Below, in pieces: positions 25,535-33,153 of a stretch of DNA of 64,000 bases (its first letter is position 1; each line of letters opens with the position of its first letter). The stretch is taken from contig NZ_FOIU01000005.1 of NCBI RefSeq assembly GCF_900111495.1, forward strand, positions 62,001-126,000, read 5' to 3'. This DNA comes from Chryseobacterium wanjuense. Lineage in GTDB: Bacteria; Bacteroidota; Bacteroidia; Flavobacteriales; Weeksellaceae. The notes beneath the pieces were generated by a model, which was not told the DNA's origin, ran no database searches, and worked only from the letters and a program-made list of their open reading frames with translations. The translations under genes and the position numbers were made by a program.

Positions 25535-27064
25535 ATGAAAACAACCTTTATTTTCTTTAAAAACAGCATTTTACTGTTTATATTTTTATGTTCAAATATA
25601 ACGTTGGGGCAGGAAAATCAATTGAAACAAATTGATAGTTTTCTCCATGAATCTGAAAAAAAACATAGTCATTATAACCATCTGGAAGAACTGCAGATAG
25701 CAAAAAAGGCTAATGTATTAGCCAAAAAAATTGGTGATAACCAAAGAATAGCCGAAAGTAACTATATAATTTCCAGAGCATTAGCCAGCCTGGAATTGCC
25801 AAAGGAGAGCCTATCTTATATTCAAAAAAGCTTAAATCAAAAGTATACTCAAAAAAACATTCTGCTTCAGGCAAAATTCAAAGAGATAAAAGCATATGAT
25901 TTTTATGTTTTGTCTTTAAAATCTCAAAGTTCACAGGAACTAAAAAGTATTTTAAAGCTTTTAAAAAACAAGACTGATACTGCTTCAGCACGTATTCTGG
26001 CAAGAATTCATACCAATATTGCCAACCAGTATTTTGATAAAAATTCTATTGATTCTGCATTTATTTACTACAGAACCGCTGGGAATTTCTTCGGAAAGCT
26101 CAATGAAAAAAGCGCTCATAACACAATAGCAGAGTATTATATTGCGCTAGGAAATGCTTTTTCTCAAAAAAAGGATTTTGATTCTGCATTTCATTATTAT
26201 CAGAAAAGTTATGACCTGAAGACCAAGTATAAAGATCCTATTATATTTATGCAGTATATTACTTTTGGTAACTATTATCAGGATCAAAAAAAGTATAATG
26301 TTGCTTTAGATTATTATTTAAAGGCACTCCAGAATATCAAAGAATATTCAATTAATATCACTCCGTTCAATTCACTCAACAAAAATATTGCCGATGTCTA
26401 CGGAGCTCTTGGTGATAAAGAAAAACAGAGCCTTTTCGAGAATATTTATACCAATAAAGAAAGTGAAATAGCCGCCACCAGAAGTGAAAGCATGGATTAT
26501 GCATTGAGTATAATTGTCGATGACAAGGAAAATAAGTATGAAACTTCTGAAAAGAAAAAATATATCTGGATTTTTGTTGGCATTGTGACCCTTGTATTAT
26601 TCTTCTTTTTTATTTATTCTGTATTAAGAAAAAATTTAAAGCAAAAGGAAACAATTTTTTCTGAAGTACACGGCACATTACAGGAAAAAGAAGAGATTAT
26701 TTCCCAAAAGACCGTTGAAACCCAAGAGCTTCAACTTAAAGTAAATGAGGCATATAATGAAGTTTGTGAATTGGCAAAAAATAATGATCCCAACTTTTAT
26801 TCCCGTTTTCTCGAGGTCTATCCTGATTTTCAGAAAAAACTTTTAGAATACAGTCCCGGCCTCAGAACATCTGAGCTTATTCTTTGTGCCTATACATTTT
26901 TAGGATTTAACATTAAGGATATTGCCGATTATACTTTCAAATCTATCAATACTGTACGAAACAGAAAACAAAACCTTAGGAAAAAATTTCTCATACCCAC
27001 AGAACAGGATATGGGAATGTGGCTACGAAATGTCCTGGCTAAACCAACTGGTAAAGAAGAATAA
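25535..27064 (+). CDS. TPR membrane regulator with C-terminal LuxR-like HTH (2)
   Basis: A 509-residue paralogue of the 23235-24743 protein with the same order: signal peptide, TPR-like repeats, membrane helix (YIWIFVGIVTLVLFFFFIYS), coiled coil (TLQEKEEIISQKTVET) and HTH (GFNIKDIADYTFKSINTVRN). The coiled coil and HTH are nearly identical between copies while the TPR part has drifted, the pattern expected when ligand differs but the DNA target is shared. It lies downstream of array 2. Confidence 0.82.
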   Translation: MKTTFIFFKNSILLFIFLCSNITLGQENQLKQIDSFLHESEKKHSHYNHLEELQIAKKANVLAKKIGDNQRIAESNYIISRALASLELPKESLSYIQKSLNQKYTQKNILLQAKFKEIKAYDFYVLSLKSQSSQELKSILKLLKNKTDTASARILARIHTNIANQYFDKNSIDSAFIYYRTAGNFFGKLNEKSAHNTIAEYYIALGNAFSQKKDFDSAFHYYQKSYDLKTKYKDPIIFMQYITFGNYYQDQKKYNVALDYYLKALQNIKEYSINITPFNSLNKNIADVYGALGDKEKQSLFENIYTNKESEIAATRSESMDYALSIIVDDKENKYETSEKKKYIWIFVGIVTLVLFFFFIYSVLRKNLKQKETIFSEVHGTLQEKEEIISQKTVETQELQLKVNEAYNEVCELAKNNDPNFYSRFLEVYPDFQKKLLEYSPGLRTSELILCAYTFLGFNIKDIADYTFKSINTVRNRKQNLRKKFLIPTEQDMGMWLRNVLAKPTGKEE

Positions 27065-27253
27065 TATCAAAAATTATAAAATTTAAACAGTTAAAAAAAA
27101 ATTGTCTTTATTTAAAATTTCAATTTCAATAAAAATTGTTTAAATCACTTCAACTAGACGCTAGTTAAAACTTATCTTACTAAAAAAACCAAAATTAATA
27201 ACTGACAATCAATTAATTATAAAAAACAGTATCTAAATAGTATATCCTTTTTT

Positions 27254-27283
27254 TTGTTTCTTCATGAATTTACCTTCTCTTTG
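27254..27283 (+). promoter_or_regulatory. Regulated promoter of decayed array 3
   Basis: TTG at 27254-27256, TTCATGAA at 27261-27268 and TCTCTTTG at 27276-27283, with the same 19-bp spacing as arrays 1 and 2. Downstream (27320-27520) are traces of the unit (CGCCCCAAATT, AATGATGAAATTT, GCCGGGAAGC) but no intact hairpin or peptide. Confidence 0.55.
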
Positions 27284-27534
27284 CATAGTAATTTTTTTCA
27301 GTCGATCGTTATTAATATTTTATTAAACACAAATGATTAAAAAATTATATCAATAAGTTTCGCCCCAAATTTTCTGGTATAATTTACAATAAAAATTATT
27401 TCAAAAAACTGAAAAATATTAGATTTAAATTACAAACACAAGCAATGATGAAATTTAAATTTCAACGAAAGCCGGGAAGCTTTTTTTGATATTTAAAACC
27501 CAAACACACATGTGAAAAAAAATTTTATTAAAAC

Positions 27535-27560
27535 AAGGGCAATATTTCAATATTGCCCTT
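27535..27560 (+). terminator. Terminator of array 3
   Basis: AAGGGCAATA-TTTCAA-TATTGCCCTT is a perfect 10-bp stem followed by TTCTT. Confidence 0.8.
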
Positions 27561-27609
27561 TTCTTAAAACACTCCATTTTCAAATAATATTCTTTATATA
27601 CTTTCAATT

Positions 27610-27643
27610 AAAAATCCGATGAAAACATTTTCATCGGATTTTT
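27610..27643. terminator. Strong terminator ending the Y-RNA array
   Basis: A perfect 16-bp stem (AAAAATCCGATGAAAA and its complement) has A- and T-runs on both sides. On the minus strand it lies just past Y-RNA copy 8, so it likely ends the array transcript; it can also act on the plus strand. Confidence 0.85.
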
Positions 27644-27649
27644 TATTTT

Positions 27650-27792
27650 CATAAAGGTAATGACAAAAAGAAAAGGACAAAAGCGGGGCTTTTCATTCGC
27701 CGGAGTCGAACCGGATAGCCTTGCCGGAGTAACCGACTTCGCTATTCCTCCCCAAAGGTGAACGATGGAACTTTTCTTTACGACACTTTATG
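27650..27792 (-). ncRNA. Y-RNA-like gene, copy 8 (terminal)
   Basis: Minus strand: outer stem CATAAAG/CTTTATG, internal loop with the conserved 5' strand TGTCGTA, inner stem AAAGAAAAG/CTTTTCTTT (9 bp), then TTCCATCG. The apical domain holds GGTTCGACTCC (T-loop like) inside a GGAATAGC/GCTATCC stem. It is not a standard tRNA fold. Confidence 0.7.
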
Positions 27793-27794
27793 TA

Positions 27795-27949
27795 AAACAA
27801 GGCTACAACCAAAAAGCGTAATGTCGTGCTCTAACCAACTGAGCTACTTTTCCTATTTGAATTTTGTGTTTTGATTGTGGAAAAGGCGGGACTCGAACCC
27901 GCGACCCCGTCGTAATGAGCGAAGTAACACTATTCTACGGCACCTGTTT
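27795..27949 (-). ncRNA. Y-RNA-like gene, copy 7, with permuted tRNA module
   Basis: The conserved TGCCGTAG...TTACTTCG motif (27919-27944) opens the RNA. The tRNA module is permuted: T-arm GCGGG-TTCGAGT-CCCGC, acceptor strand CTTTTCC, a 25-nt linker, acceptor strand GGAAAAG (7/7 pairs), then D-arm GCTCAGTTGGTTAGAGC. The anticodon-stem region forms the weak inner stem (TAGTG/CATTA plus wobbles). The outer stem AAACA/TGTTT has a bulge. This copy departs most from the shared fold. Confidence 0.62.
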
Positions 27950-27963
27950 CAATTTTTATGCAA

Positions 27964-28091
27964 AAAAGAGACAAAAGGCGAAAAGACAGACATGCACCTG
28001 ATCCCTACTGTTATTCAGGAAATTGCACTTTTCTTAGATTTTTGAGATCTAAATTCTGACTCGAAGTAAGCCTTTTCTACGGCACTCTTTT
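27964..28091 (-). ncRNA. Y-RNA-like gene, copy 6, without tRNA module
   Basis: Outer stem AAAAGAG/CTCTTTT, conserved TGCCGTAG, inner stem AAAAGGC/GCCTTTT, then TTACTTCGA. The apical part forms hairpins TTTAGAT/ATCTAA and CCTGA/TCAGG instead of tRNA arms. The 3' side of the internal loop is short here. Confidence 0.65.
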
Positions 28092-28098
28092 ATTTTTT

Positions 28099-28239
28099 AA
28101 TCAAGGTAAAATTATAGAATCCTTTTTTCAGTTCATTTGCTCTACCAACTGAGCTACTCTTCCTCGTGGAACAGGCAGGATTCGAACCTGCGACACAATG
28201 TTTGGATATCGAAGTATGATTCTAAGACGACACTTGATT
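28099..28239 (-). ncRNA. Y-RNA-like gene, copy 5, with permuted tRNA module
   Basis: Outer stem AATCAAG/CTTGATT, conserved TGTCGTC, inner stem TAGAATC/GATTCTA, then ATACTTCGA. tRNA module in order: T-arm GCAGG-TTCGAAT-CCTGC, acceptor CTGTTCC, loop ACGA, acceptor GGAAGAG (6/7 pairs), D-arm GCTCAGTTGGTAGAGC, and anticodon-stem strands CATT and AATG at the outer ends. The closed acceptor loop leaves no free CCA end. Confidence 0.75.
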
Positions 28240-28272
28240 TTTATTTTATCGTTTCAATGTTTATAGTTTTTA

Positions 28273-28346
28273 AAATCGAGCAAAAATTTGAAAGAGGCTT
28301 TTTTTCAATTTGGATTCGAAGGAACTCTTTCTTACGGCATCGATTG
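28273..28346 (-). ncRNA. Y-RNA-like gene, copy 4, short form
   Basis: Outer stem AATCGA/TCGATT, conserved TGCCGTAA, inner stem GAAAGAG/CTCTTTC, then TTCCTTCGAATCC and a short A-rich loop. At 74 nt it is one of two minimal copies without a tRNA module. Confidence 0.65.
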
Positions 28347-28351
28347 TTTTT

Positions 28352-28486
28352 AAGTAAGGTAAAAAATCAAACAGAGACTTTGCATGCGGCACGCTACCAA
28401 TTACGCCATCCAGAATTTTCGGGAACAGGATTCGAACCTATATAACCGCTCCTTAACGAAGAAATTCTGTTTTACGACACTTACTT
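28352..28486 (-). ncRNA. Y-RNA-like gene, copy 3, with permuted tRNA-Cys-like module
   Basis: Outer stem AAGTAAG/CTTACTT, conserved TGTCGTA, inner stem AAACAGA/TCTGTTT. The tRNA module is the clearest permuted example: anticodon-stem 3' strand GCGGT, T-arm ATAGG-TTCGAAT-CCTGT, acceptor TCCCGAA, 2-nt loop, acceptor TTCTGGA (6/7), D-arm GCGTAATTGGTAGCGT, anticodon-stem 5' strand GCCGC and loop ATGCAAA (anticodon GCA, Cys). GCCGC pairs with GCGGT across the permutation. It is the first copy after the promoter box at 28517-28560. Confidence 0.78.
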
Positions 28487-28516
28487 TTTTGAGTTTTTAT
28501 GGTTATTGTTTTTTGT

Positions 28517-28560
28517 TGTTGCAAAATTATTGTGTTAGTACGCATTCTTTTTACGCAGTT
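28517..28560 (-). promoter_or_regulatory. Shared promoter box C, driving Y-RNA copies 3-8
   Basis: On the minus strand two TGCGTA repeats lie 13 bp apart, then 9 bp, then TAATTTTG (exact -7 consensus). Spacing is identical in boxes at 31093-31137 (TROVE gene) and 33402-33445 (permuted tRNA unit). No TTG -33 element is present; the repeats occupy that place, which suggests an activator or special sigma factor. Confidence 0.7.
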
Positions 28561-28582
28561 GAAATTATTTTTAAATTTAAAA

Positions 28583-28667
28583 AACCAAGTAACAAGTTAT
28601 AGGAGTTTTTTATGTTGTTCAAGTTTTAAATTTGATCGATGGAACTCTTATGGTAACGACATTGGTT
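28583..28667 (-). ncRNA. Y-RNA-like gene, copy 2
   Basis: Outer stem AACCAA/TTGGTT, conserved TGTCGTTA, inner stem of 8 of 9 pairs (AACTCCTAT with ATAAGAGTT), then CCATCGATC. The apical part is AT-rich without tRNA arms. It lies upstream of promoter box C, so it must depend on another promoter or be a relic. Confidence 0.5.
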
Positions 28668-28672
28668 AATAT

Positions 28673-28746
28673 AAACCGAGCAATATAGCGAAAAGACTCT
28701 ATGTCAATTGGAAGTCGAAGGATTTCTTTTCTTACGGCATCGGTTT
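28673..28746 (-). ncRNA. Y-RNA-like gene, copy 1, short form
   Basis: Outer stem AAACCGA/TCGGTTT, conserved TGCCGTAA, inner stem GAAAAGA/TCTTTTC, then TCCTTCGACTTCC. It begins 7 nt past the stop of the gene at 28753 and is probably read through from it. Size and apical sequence match copy 4. Confidence 0.6.
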
Positions 28747-28752
28747 GTTTTA

Positions 28753-29379
28753 TTAATCATAATCATCTTTTGCAAAGAAAGTAATCTGGGCCTTATCTAA
28801 ATCAATTAATAAAAAACATATATAAAAGCCCATATCATAGCCACTCCAATCTCCAATGTTGAATATTCTATAATTATCGTTTTGAAACAATTTCACTAGA
28901 AAATCATTGATCATTTTACTTGTCAATCTATCTGAAGATTTCCATTCTTCGTATACACTTCCCTCTTTTGCAATCTCAAACAAATATCTTTGTAGCTTCA
29001 ATTTATTCATTTCTGCTATGGGTAATTTTCTAAAATTTTCCAATGAAGTATATTGTGTGGCTATTGTGAAAAAATCGCTATCTTCATAGAAGTAGAGACT
29101 TATCCTTCTTAAAGTTTCATTATTTATAAGATGATAAATAAAATCTTTTGCATCAGAAGTTGCAGACTGAAAAGGAATATTAATATCAAAATCTTCTAAC
29201 GGTTTATGAATGGAATTAAGATAATTTCTAAATTCCTCCTGATTACTCTCAATTGTTTTGATAAAGAAAAAACCATTAAAGATTAATTTAGAATATTCCT
29301 TTATAAATTCAGTTTCCTCTAAACCAATATTTATTTCGCTAAACTCAAAATCTGCTACTTTTTTATATTTATTTTCCAT
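28753..29379 (-). CDS. Unknown protein beside the Y-RNA array
   Basis: A 208-residue acidic protein starting MENKYKKVADFEFSEINIGL. An upstream ATG (29439) would add a Lys-rich tail encoded over a simple palindromic CTTTTTCTTTTTT run and is unlikely. No domain, signal peptide or membrane segment is recognised; aromatic-rich motifs (RISLYFYEDSDFFTIATQY) are visible. It lies between the TROVE gene and the Y-RNA array in the same direction, so a link to that system is possible but unproven. Confidence 0.55.
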   Translation of the reverse strand: MENKYKKVADFEFSEINIGLEETEFIKEYSKLIFNGFFFIKTIESNQEEFRNYLNSIHKPLEDFDINIPFQSATSDAKDFIYHLINNETLRRISLYFYEDSDFFTIATQYTSLENFRKLPIAEMNKLKLQRYLFEIAKEGSVYEEWKSSDRLTSKMINDFLVKLFQNDNYRIFNIGDWSGYDMGFYICFLLIDLDKAQITFFAKDDYD

Positions 29380-29520
29380 TTCTGCAGTTTGTTTTTTCCT
29401 AGCCCCGATTGCAACGGCATCCTTTTTCTTTTTTCTCAAAAAAGAAAAAGATATAGTGGAAAGCGGGAAATAGCTCTTAAAAAAATTGGTTATTAGTTTT
29501 ATTTTTAAAAGCAGTGCCTT

Positions 29521-31038
29521 TTACAGTACTACTTTGTTAATCATTTCAATCGCTGATTTTCGGTCTTCCAAAGCATTCAGTACATCGAAAATTTTGTCGG
29601 ACCAACCTGCGATAAGGTATACATCATTCTTTTTGATATCCAATGGTTGTTTTCCGTAACCTGCCAAATCAAAAATATACAATTTTGCATTGGGGTTGAA
29701 ACGTTTGTATTGATTCCATGAGCTTTCAAAAGAATTTCTATCTCCATTGCTATTCCATAGCTGTGTATCGGTGAACAGCATTACTTTATCTACCTTTTCA
29801 CTTCTGTTCAAAAGATCTTCGATCACCAGATAACCGTTTGTGGAATAACCAACTTCACCTTCTCTTTTATAAAACGCATCAACGTTTCTCAAGATACCGT
29901 TTTTAGGCATCGGAACTCTCTTCCAACGGTCACCAAACATACCTGAAATCACATTTTTGCACTGTGACTGCAACATCATCGACATCAACAAACCGATATC
30001 GTACAACAAAACCTTAGATTTCGGAGAAACCGGCTGCTGCATCGACCCGGAAACGTCTGCCGCAATCACCACCGAAGTCTCGAAGCCAAAACCTTTGATG
30101 TTTTTTGCGCTCACCAATACCGCATCTTCCAATGCTTCCAAAATTGATGACAGATATTTTGAATCGATCGCTTTCAATTCTCTATACGCCGCCAAAAATC
30201 TGAATGGCAATTGCTTCGAATTTCTCACCGCCTTTTCATCTGACAAATAGCTGCACACCTTGTAAATCGCATCTGAGGAGACGTTGGCTTCCAGAATATT
30301 TCTGAGATTTCGCAATGTTGCCATATAACCCAATTTGTTGCTGAAAATCAGTTCTTCCCATTTATTTTTGAAAGCAATTTTTTTTTCTGCTTCATTGAAA
30401 AATTTTGCCTGTCCCAACATGGAAAGTTCAACTTCCCATGTGTAAGGCGTTTCTAACGAATCGTTTACAATTTTATTGAAAATAGCCTGTTGATTTTCAT
30501 CTTTTGCTTTTGGGTGAACCAAAAACAAGGCATCTTTCAAGGTTACTTCCGCTTTTCTGTTGTATTTCGCGAACTGGTACTCATCAAATTTATTGAATGA
30601 TTTTACCAGACCTTTTTGAATCTGTTTTGAAAGTTTGTTCAACTTTTTAGTTTCCGTTCTTTCATTGGCCAACTGGTAATAAGCCAGCAATTCGGTGATT
30701 TCGTCAGCTCTTTGGATGACTCCGTCCACGGTTTTGCTTACCAGGTCTGTTCCTGATGTTTGCTTTGCCAATTCGGTCGTCAATACCAAAGGAATCGAAC
30801 GCAGGTACATATCTTTTCTAGCATACACCGCCAGTTTTGCCACAAATTCAGGGTCGTTTTTCTGAATCAGAGTCTGGATTCTCGCCAGTCTGTCAGCTCC
30901 TTTTTCATAGTTGGTATTGGATAATCCTGTTGTAACAACAGCACTGTATAATTCTTCTGCAGGTGTCATCGTGTAAGCTTTTGCACCTTCGTAGTTCAGG
31001 ACTACTCTTTTTTCTTTTCTTAAAAAATTAAATTTCAT
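29521..31038 (-). CDS. Ro60-like TROVE/vWA RNA-binding protein (Rsr)
   Basis: A 505-residue Ro60 orthologue. The N-terminal two-thirds is the helical TROVE ring (DPEFVAKLAVYARKDMYLRS and ALFLVHPKAKDENQQ are typical), and the C-terminal third is a vWA domain with an intact MIDAS (ADVSGSMQQP, then FTDTQLW). The start MKFNFLRKEK is preferred; an ATG 24 bp upstream adds eight residues. Ro proteins bind the ends of misfolded or damaged RNA through the ring and Y RNAs on the outside. Candidate Y RNAs lie on both sides, and a shared promoter box lies 55 bp upstream. Confidence 0.92.
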   Translation of the reverse strand: MKFNFLRKEKRVVLNYEGAKAYTMTPAEELYSAVVTTGLSNTNYEKGADRLARIQTLIQKNDPEFVAKLAVYARKDMYLRSIPLVLTTELAKQTSGTDLVSKTVDGVIQRADEITELLAYYQLANERTETKKLNKLSKQIQKGLVKSFNKFDEYQFAKYNRKAEVTLKDALFLVHPKAKDENQQAIFNKIVNDSLETPYTWEVELSMLGQAKFFNEAEKKIAFKNKWEELIFSNKLGYMATLRNLRNILEANVSSDAIYKVCSYLSDEKAVRNSKQLPFRFLAAYRELKAIDSKYLSSILEALEDAVLVSAKNIKGFGFETSVVIAADVSGSMQQPVSPKSKVLLYDIGLLMSMMLQSQCKNVISGMFGDRWKRVPMPKNGILRNVDAFYKREGEVGYSTNGYLVIEDLLNRSEKVDKVMLFTDTQLWNSNGDRNSFESSWNQYKRFNPNAKLYIFDLAGYGKQPLDIKKNDVYLIAGWSDKIFDVLNALEDRKSAIEMINKVVL

Positions 31039-31092
31039 GGTTACTGTTTTATTGTTAAACATGTTGGAAGATTATCACTTCCTCACTGATTT

Positions 31093-31137
31093 CTGATGCA
31101 AAGTAAGAGCAGTGATGCGCAGTGTTTTTGCGTAGTT
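31093..31137 (-). promoter_or_regulatory. Shared promoter box A, upstream of the TROVE gene
   Basis: Minus strand: TACGCA and TGCGCA start 13 bp apart and are followed after 9 bp by TTACTTTG. Sequence and spacing match boxes at 28517-28560 and 33402-33445; box A and box B agree over more than 35 bp. Confidence 0.72.
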
Positions 31138-31276
31138 GTTTTTTTTAACACTAATGACACGAATTTTTGTAATAAATTGTGTGATTGCTTATAATAGATT
31201 CTTTATTACGCGTTGCTTCATTCGGAACGACAGTCCGGATAAAACAAGCATAAAATTTACACTCGTCTTTATTTTG

Positions 31277-31469
31277 TAGCCTTGATGAGATTCGAACTCA
31301 CATTCCCTATCGGCATTGCGGCTGTAAATACGCTTCCCTACTTTCCCTAAACGATTTCGGTGCATCTGTAAACTCTACCCATTAGTCCGCGCAGGTCTAA
31401 CCGGAATATCCGCAAACTCTACGGTAAGTAATATTTTGCCGCAGGCTTTTCCTTTTAAGCTACAAGGCT
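31277..31469 (-). ncRNA. tRNA-like RNA with about 120-nt insert (YrlA-like candidate)
   Basis: Ends pair as a 7-bp acceptor stem (AGCCTTG/CAAGGCT) followed by A. After TA comes D-arm GCTT-AAAAGGAA-AAGC; before the 3' acceptor comes T-arm GTGAG-TTCGAAT-CTCAT. In place of the anticodon arm there is a long insert closed by TGCGGC/GCCGCA. The insert holds imperfect repeats (GTAGAGTTTGCGGAT, GTAGAGTTTACAGAT, TTTACAGCCGC) and a TTAG-CTAA hairpin. It lies between the TROVE and SPFH genes. tmRNA is unlikely: too short and without a tag ORF. Confidence 0.68.
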
Positions 31470-31530
31470 GATTGTAAAGCAGGTTTCTTGTTACAGAAAC
31501 CCACTTTTTATAGTAAATGATTATTAGTTT

Positions 31531-32631
31531 CTATTTTGCAAAAATCTCTTTCAGCTGAGAAACGATATTGCTGTTTCCGGAAACGGTGATATCTCCAATT
31601 TTGTCGGCGATTTTCTCCATGTATTCCATTTCTTTCAGCTTCCAAAGGACTTCGTTTTCTTCCATTAATTTGGCTGTGTTCAGCAAACTTCTGGTAGAAG
31701 CGGTTTCTTCGCGACGCATGATGCTGTTGGCCTGAGCTTTTTTCTCGGCAATCAAAACCTGGTTCATGATTTCTTTCATTTCACCCGTTAAAATCACATC
31801 ACGGATTCCTGCGTCGGAAGCTTTTAAGCCCAATTCCTCTGCCTTATTTCCAAGATTTTCAAGGATTTCTTTTCCTACAGAATCTTTTTTCAACAGCAAT
31901 TCATCCAATGTCAAAGCTCCCACGAATTCACGCAAAGCCAGCTGCATCAGAATATATAATTGCTTGTCATATTCTTTATTTTCCATCAACGCTTTTTCGA
32001 TGTTTTCCACCTGAAAACGCACATAGAAATTGATACGAAGCATCGCCTTATCCTTTGTTAAAAGTTCCTGACCGGCAATTTCCATTTGCTGCATACGCAC
32101 ATCGATGGCTTTTACCTCGACAGAAATTTCATTGTTCCAGAAATAATAGGTTCCGGCTTCTAGAACCTTTGTCAATTTTCCGTCAATTAACAATAATCCT
32201 TTATATTGATTCGTCACCACAAACTTTCTTGTGAAATTTTTCAACTTCATATTTTCAAGAATTGTTTTGGAAATTTTCTCTGTAATTTCAACTTTGGTTA
32301 AATCCATTTTTTGAAAGTCTCTGTTTAGAATTCCTTTCCAGAAAGCATATTGACCAACATTCAGTACTTCTTTGAAAATTCCGTTTTCAAAAACCAATAC
32401 GATTTCACCGTCTTTTACTTCAACGACTTCTAGCATTGATTTCAGGTTTTCATTTTTCAATAAAAGAGTAAGATCATCAGAATTAGCCTTAAACAAAGAC
32501 TTCATATCATATACCTCTACGGATTTATTTCCGTAAATCCAGTGTTTACCCTCTTTTAAAATTTCAATTAAGTTTCCGTTTTTGAAAACCAAACCTGTCT
32601 GATAAGCATTAATTTGTACATTTTTTAACAT
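31531..32631 (-). CDS. SPFH/Band-7 (slipin-like) protein
   Basis: A 366-residue SPFH protein with two tandem N-terminal beta-rich repeats (GLVFKNGNLIEILKEGKHWI and GLLLIDGKLTKVLEAGTYYF), a Band-7 core (VKAIDVRMQQMEIAGQELLT), and a C-terminal helical coiled coil (VLIAEKKAQANSIMRREETA). No N-terminal membrane anchor is visible, which is unusual for slipins. SPFH genes recur beside Ro/TROVE and RNA-ligase genes; the order here is mimic tRNA unit, SPFH, tRNA-like RNA, TROVE, all on one strand. Confidence 0.85.
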   Translation of the reverse strand: MLKNVQINAYQTGLVFKNGNLIEILKEGKHWIYGNKSVEVYDMKSLFKANSDDLTLLLKNENLKSMLEVVEVKDGEIVLVFENGIFKEVLNVGQYAFWKGILNRDFQKMDLTKVEITEKISKTILENMKLKNFTRKFVVTNQYKGLLLIDGKLTKVLEAGTYYFWNNEISVEVKAIDVRMQQMEIAGQELLTKDKAMLRINFYVRFQVENIEKALMENKEYDKQLYILMQLALREFVGALTLDELLLKKDSVGKEILENLGNKAEELGLKASDAGIRDVILTGEMKEIMNQVLIAEKKAQANSIMRREETASTRSLLNTAKLMEENEVLWKLKEMEYMEKIADKIGDITVSGNSNIVSQLKEIFAK

Positions 32632-33051
32632 CGTTTTTATATTTATAAGGATTATTAATTTTAACTAAAAAAGGAAAATCCCAGAATCTTTTCTTCTGAA
32701 AATGGCGGAAGAAAGGAGTTCGGAAAAATTCATTGAGTTCGGAAAAAATATTTTCAAATTCAATTTCTAAGTTTTGAGATTTTGGGCGTGTCCCTCACCT
32801 TGCTAAACCAGCAACTCGGGTCGCTACGTTCACTTCTATCTTTTTTTTGCAAAAAAGGATATCCATTACCATCGCTCACGCGGAAAACCGTTTTCCTTAG
32901 AAAAAACAATCAGTAATAATTGATTCTTCATCTCGATTTCATTTTCGGAAAACATCTTTCTTTCAGGCTTTTTCAAAATGTGATTCAACAACTGAAAAAA
33001 TCCCGGACTTTTCCATGGTGAATATTTTTTATGAGATATTCAAACTCGCTT
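32632..33051. other. Gap upstream of the SPFH gene
   Basis: About 420 bp without an ORF. Around 32785-32835 there is a fragment of a common intergenic repeat (GGGCGTGTCCCTCACC, CTCGGGTCGCTACGTTC). No tRNA arm or conserved Y-RNA motif was found. It separates the terminator at 33052-33078 from the SPFH start. Confidence 0.4.
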
Positions 33052-33078
33052 AAAAAAAATAGATTTTTAGTCTATTTT
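33052..33078 (-). terminator. Terminator after the permuted tRNA pair
   Basis: On the minus strand AAATAGA-CTAAAA-TCTATTT is followed by further T residues. It begins 4 nt after the anticodon arm of the last mimic RNA, in place of that tRNA's T-arm. Confidence 0.75.
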
Positions 33079-33153
33079 CCAACTACAGTGAAAGTGTAGT
33101 GCTCTAACCAACTGAGCTATCCCGTGCGCAACGAGAGAGGGAGTCGAACCCTC
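33079..33153 (-). ncRNA. Permuted tRNA-Glu(UUC)-like RNA
   Basis: Order on the minus strand: T-arm GAGGG-TTCGACT-CCCTC, acceptor TCTCGTT, loop GCG, acceptor CACGGGA (6/7 pairs), TA, D-arm GCTCAGTTGGTTAGAGC, and a complete anticodon arm CTACA-CTTTCAC-TGTAG (UUC), then the terminator. The acceptor stem is a closed hairpin, so this RNA as encoded cannot be charged. The break falls in the variable region. Confidence 0.72.

Noticed and set aside
28137..28602. Two plus-strand ORFs
   Set aside because: Their SNWRQDSNLR-like and GNRIRT-like peptides are the usual false translations across antisense tRNA arms.
27650..28746. CRISPR array explanation for the roughly 25-nt recurring motif
   Set aside because: The motif is diverged, the intervals are uneven (about 75-155 nt), the spacers hold tRNA arms and complementary strands, and no cas genes are present.
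31277..31469. tmRNA
   Set aside because: It is about half the expected length, lacks the Ala-type G3-U70 pair, and has no proteolysis-tag reading frame; the context is a TROVE gene.
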